From: Arthrobacter sp. B6
GTDB taxonomy: Bacteria; Actinomycetota; Actinomycetes; Actinomycetales; Micrococcaceae
Direction: 5' to 3'
Length of the DNA stretch: 64,000 bases
Assembly (NCBI RefSeq): GCF_001663775.1
Contig: NZ_KV467168.1
Location: forward strand, 945,065 to 1,009,064
The translations under genes were made by a program, and so were the position numbers. This document shows, in pieces, positions 62,711 through 64,000 of this stretch (positions are counted from its first letter, which is position 1; every line of letters begins with the position of its first letter). The notes under the pieces are model-generated. The model did no database searches. It worked only from the letters and a program-made list of their open reading frames with translations, and was not told where the DNA came from.

Positions 62711-63316
62711 TTCGGATGGCTTGCCGTGGCCGTGGCCCTTGCCTGATTCTTTGCCGAGTCCCTTGCCCTGTCCTTTGCCCATGCCTTTACCAAGGCCGAG
62801 TCCGGGGCCGGTTCCCGCACCCTCGACGATCTTTTCCGCCGTGACGGTGTCGCCCCTCTTGACGCCGGAAACCCGTACGGACTCACCCGTGGCGATTTCC
62901 GCTATGGTGACCTCTGAGGGCTTCAGCCGCTTGCCGTCGTCGTCCCTTGCGGCTGAACCGTCCGCGGCCGGGGCAGGGAACTTGATGATTTTGGTCTCCG
63001 CGCTGACGGCGAAACTCTGCGTGAAGCCGTCCTCGCTTTTCACGGTGACCGATGTTTCGCTGACGGCCTCCACCGCGCCCTGCTGGCTCAGTTCCGTTTC
63101 GAAGGTCCCGTCTGCCTTCTTCACCACGCTCTCGCTGTGCAGGTGCTGCGGTCGCTGGGCCTTGTCGGATTTCCCTGGGCCGGAGGCAGACGAGGAGGGG
63201 GCGGGCGAGGGCGTATCGGCGGACCAGGCAATGGCGACTCCTGTCCCCGTCAGCGCGACGGCCACCACGCCGGCAAGCGCGATCTTACGGAATTTCAACG
63301 GATTTCGGACCGACAT
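62705..63316 (-). CDS. Secreted or membrane-anchored protein with Gly/Lys-rich tail (DUF5666-like)
   Basis: 203 residues from the ATG at 63316, with GGGAGG 7 bases upstream; an ATG six bases earlier has no spacing and the frame is open to 63412. A basic N-terminus and hydrophobic segment (about 12-35, IALAGVVAVALTGTGVAIAWS) suggest a signal anchor. A Ser/Pro linker leads to small repeated beta modules (VEAVSETSVTVKSEDG and VRVSGVKRGDTVTAEKI), similar to DUF5666 domains. The last 35 residues are low-complexity GKGxGKG repeats rich in His. Function unknown; its stop lies in palindromic copy B. Confidence 0.7.
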   Translation of the reverse strand: MSVRNPLKFRKIALAGVVAVALTGTGVAIAWSADTPSPAPSSSASGPGKSDKAQRPQHLHSESVVKKADGTFETELSQQGAVEAVSETSVTVKSEDGFTQSFAVSAETKIIKFPAPAADGSAARDDDGKRLKPSEVTIAEIATGESVRVSGVKRGDTVTAEKIVEGAGTGPGLGLGKGMGKGQGKGLGKESGKGHGHGKPSEK

Positions 63317-63438
63317 GGCCATACCTCCCACAGCACGGGCAGGGCCCCTGTGCCCTGGACCTTCAGTGTAGGACCGGGAACAGTCGGTGAACACGAGTAC
63401 TTTTGCGGCCAAAGGAGTGTGAGTACTACCTAGAACGA

Positions 63439-63498
63439 AACTGGGTCGCAGCAGATGTCGTTCTGAGCGTTCAAAACGACATCTGCTGCGACCCAGTT
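63439..63498. repeat. Intergenic palindromic repeat, copy C
   Basis: Two perfect 24-base arms (63439-63462, 63475-63498), AACTGGGTCGCAGCAGATG and its complement, around a 12-base loop. It lies between the gatB stop and the upstream region of the secreted protein, both on the minus strand, so here it does not separate convergent genes and may act as the gatB terminator. Confidence 0.95.
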
Positions 63499-63525
63499 GG
63501 GTTAAATCAGGTGGCCCGACCCCGG

Positions 63526-64000
63526 CTAGCCTTCAACTCCAAGTTTTGCCAGGATCAGCTCGCGGACGCGGCCGGCGTCGGCCTGCCCGCGCGTTGCCTT
63601 CATGACCCCTCCCACGATGGCCCCGATGGCCTGAACCTTGCCGCCGCGGATCTTGTCCGCGACGTCGGGCTGCGCGGCCAGGGCGGCGTCGATGGCCTCC
63701 AGCAGGGGGCCATCGTCCGAAACGACGGCGAGGCCGCGCTTCTCCACAATCTCCGCAGGTGTGCCTTCGCCGGCCAGCACGCCGTCCAGGACCTCGGTGG
63801 CCATCTTGTTGTTGATCTTGCCGTCCTCCACCAGCTTGGCGAGTTCAACAATGGTGGCAGGCTGGACGCCCAGCTGGCCGGGATCGACATCGGCGTTCTT
63901 GGCCCGGCCCACGATCTCGCCCATCCACCATTTGCGGGCCACGGAGGCCGAGGCGCCCGCGGCGATGGTTTCCTGGATCTCGTCCATGACGCCGGCGTTG
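63526..64000 (-). CDS. gatB: Asp/Glu-tRNA amidotransferase subunit B, C-terminal part (cut by window edge)
   Basis: The frame is open from the window edge to the stop at 63526, about 157 residues. The visible part is the helical GatB/YqeY tail domain (SARKWWMGEI-like ARKWWMGEIVGRAKNADVD, KINNKMATEVLDG, VVSDDGPLLEAIDAALAAQPDVADKIRGGKVQAIGAIVGGVMKATRGQAD), which binds tRNA. With GatA and GatC it forms Gln-tRNA(Gln) or Asn-tRNA(Asn) by transamidation. The catalytic N-terminal domain is outside the window. Confidence 0.95.
   Translation of the reverse strand, partial: NAGVMDEIQETIAAGASASVARKWWMGEIVGRAKNADVDPGQLGVQPATIVELAKLVEDGKINNKMATEVLDGVLAGEGTPAEIVEKRGLAVVSDDGPLLEAIDAALAAQPDVADKIRGGKVQAIGAIVGGVMKATRGQADAGRVRELILAKLGVEG

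Overview
The window looks like a chromosomal segment of a high-GC actinobacterium of the Arthrobacter/Pseudarthrobacter type (Micrococcaceae). This rests on strong G/C third-position bias, frequent GTG/TTG starts, TAnnnT -10 boxes a few bases from start codons, an actinobacterial SAM-IV riboswitch, and a gene order shared with other actinobacteria (rpsB-tsf-pyrH-frr-cdsA; the bkd/acc/sco cluster). Nothing indicates a prophage, plasmid, insertion sequence or CRISPR array. Most genes are housekeeping or central catabolism.

Region 1-12.2 kb is a branched-chain amino acid catabolism locus. A minus-strand operon encodes a two-subunit biotin-dependent acyl-CoA carboxylase, an acyl-CoA dehydrogenase, both subunits of a 3-oxoacid CoA-transferase and a MaoC-type hydratase cut by the window edge. 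A divergent TetR gene follows, then a bkd operon (E1 alpha, E1 beta, E2) with a divergent Lrp/AsnC gene. Crp/GlxR-like sites lie in both divergent promoter regions.

Region 12.2-19.9 kb holds a membrane protein, an ActP-like symporter with a DUF485 partner, a LytS/LytTR two-component system, and a second sodium:solute symporter with its own small two-helix partner. A third Crp/GlxR-like site sits upstream of the ActP operon. Region 19.9-25.9 kb holds a DivIVA-repeat protein and the cdsA-frr-pyrH-tsf-rpsB block with an M23 peptidase homologue.

Region 25.9-35 kb has an acyl-CoA dehydrogenase under a palindromic operator, a CAT-anticodon tRNA with terminator, a GT4 glycosyltransferase, a phospholipid synthase, transporters, a flavin monooxygenase and two tandem tRNA-Asn genes. 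Region 35-49.6 kb is dnaG-dgt-dusB, a YibE/F protein, hydrolases, glyS, an S4 protein and an HTH_42/AlkZ-like protein. Region 50-56.8 kb has metX behind a SAM-IV riboswitch, a secreted subtilase with two almost identical C-terminal repeats and no normal start codon near its signal peptide, a VOC protein, a CPBP protease, a histidine phosphatase and a DeoR regulator. Region 56.9-64 kb has a hutI with an unusual active-site residue, a FAD oxidoreductase, the threonine pathway kbl-tdh with a divergent LysR gene, a secreted basic-tailed protein and the 3' end of gatB.

The most notable unexplained structure is a family of intergenic palindromes (arms 24-31 nt, core AACTGGGTnGCAG) at 42.8, 62.65 and 63.45 kb. 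One copy supplies the stop codons of both flanking convergent genes. A second, unrelated long perfect palindrome lies at 7.9 kb. I found no clearly new multi-gene system.
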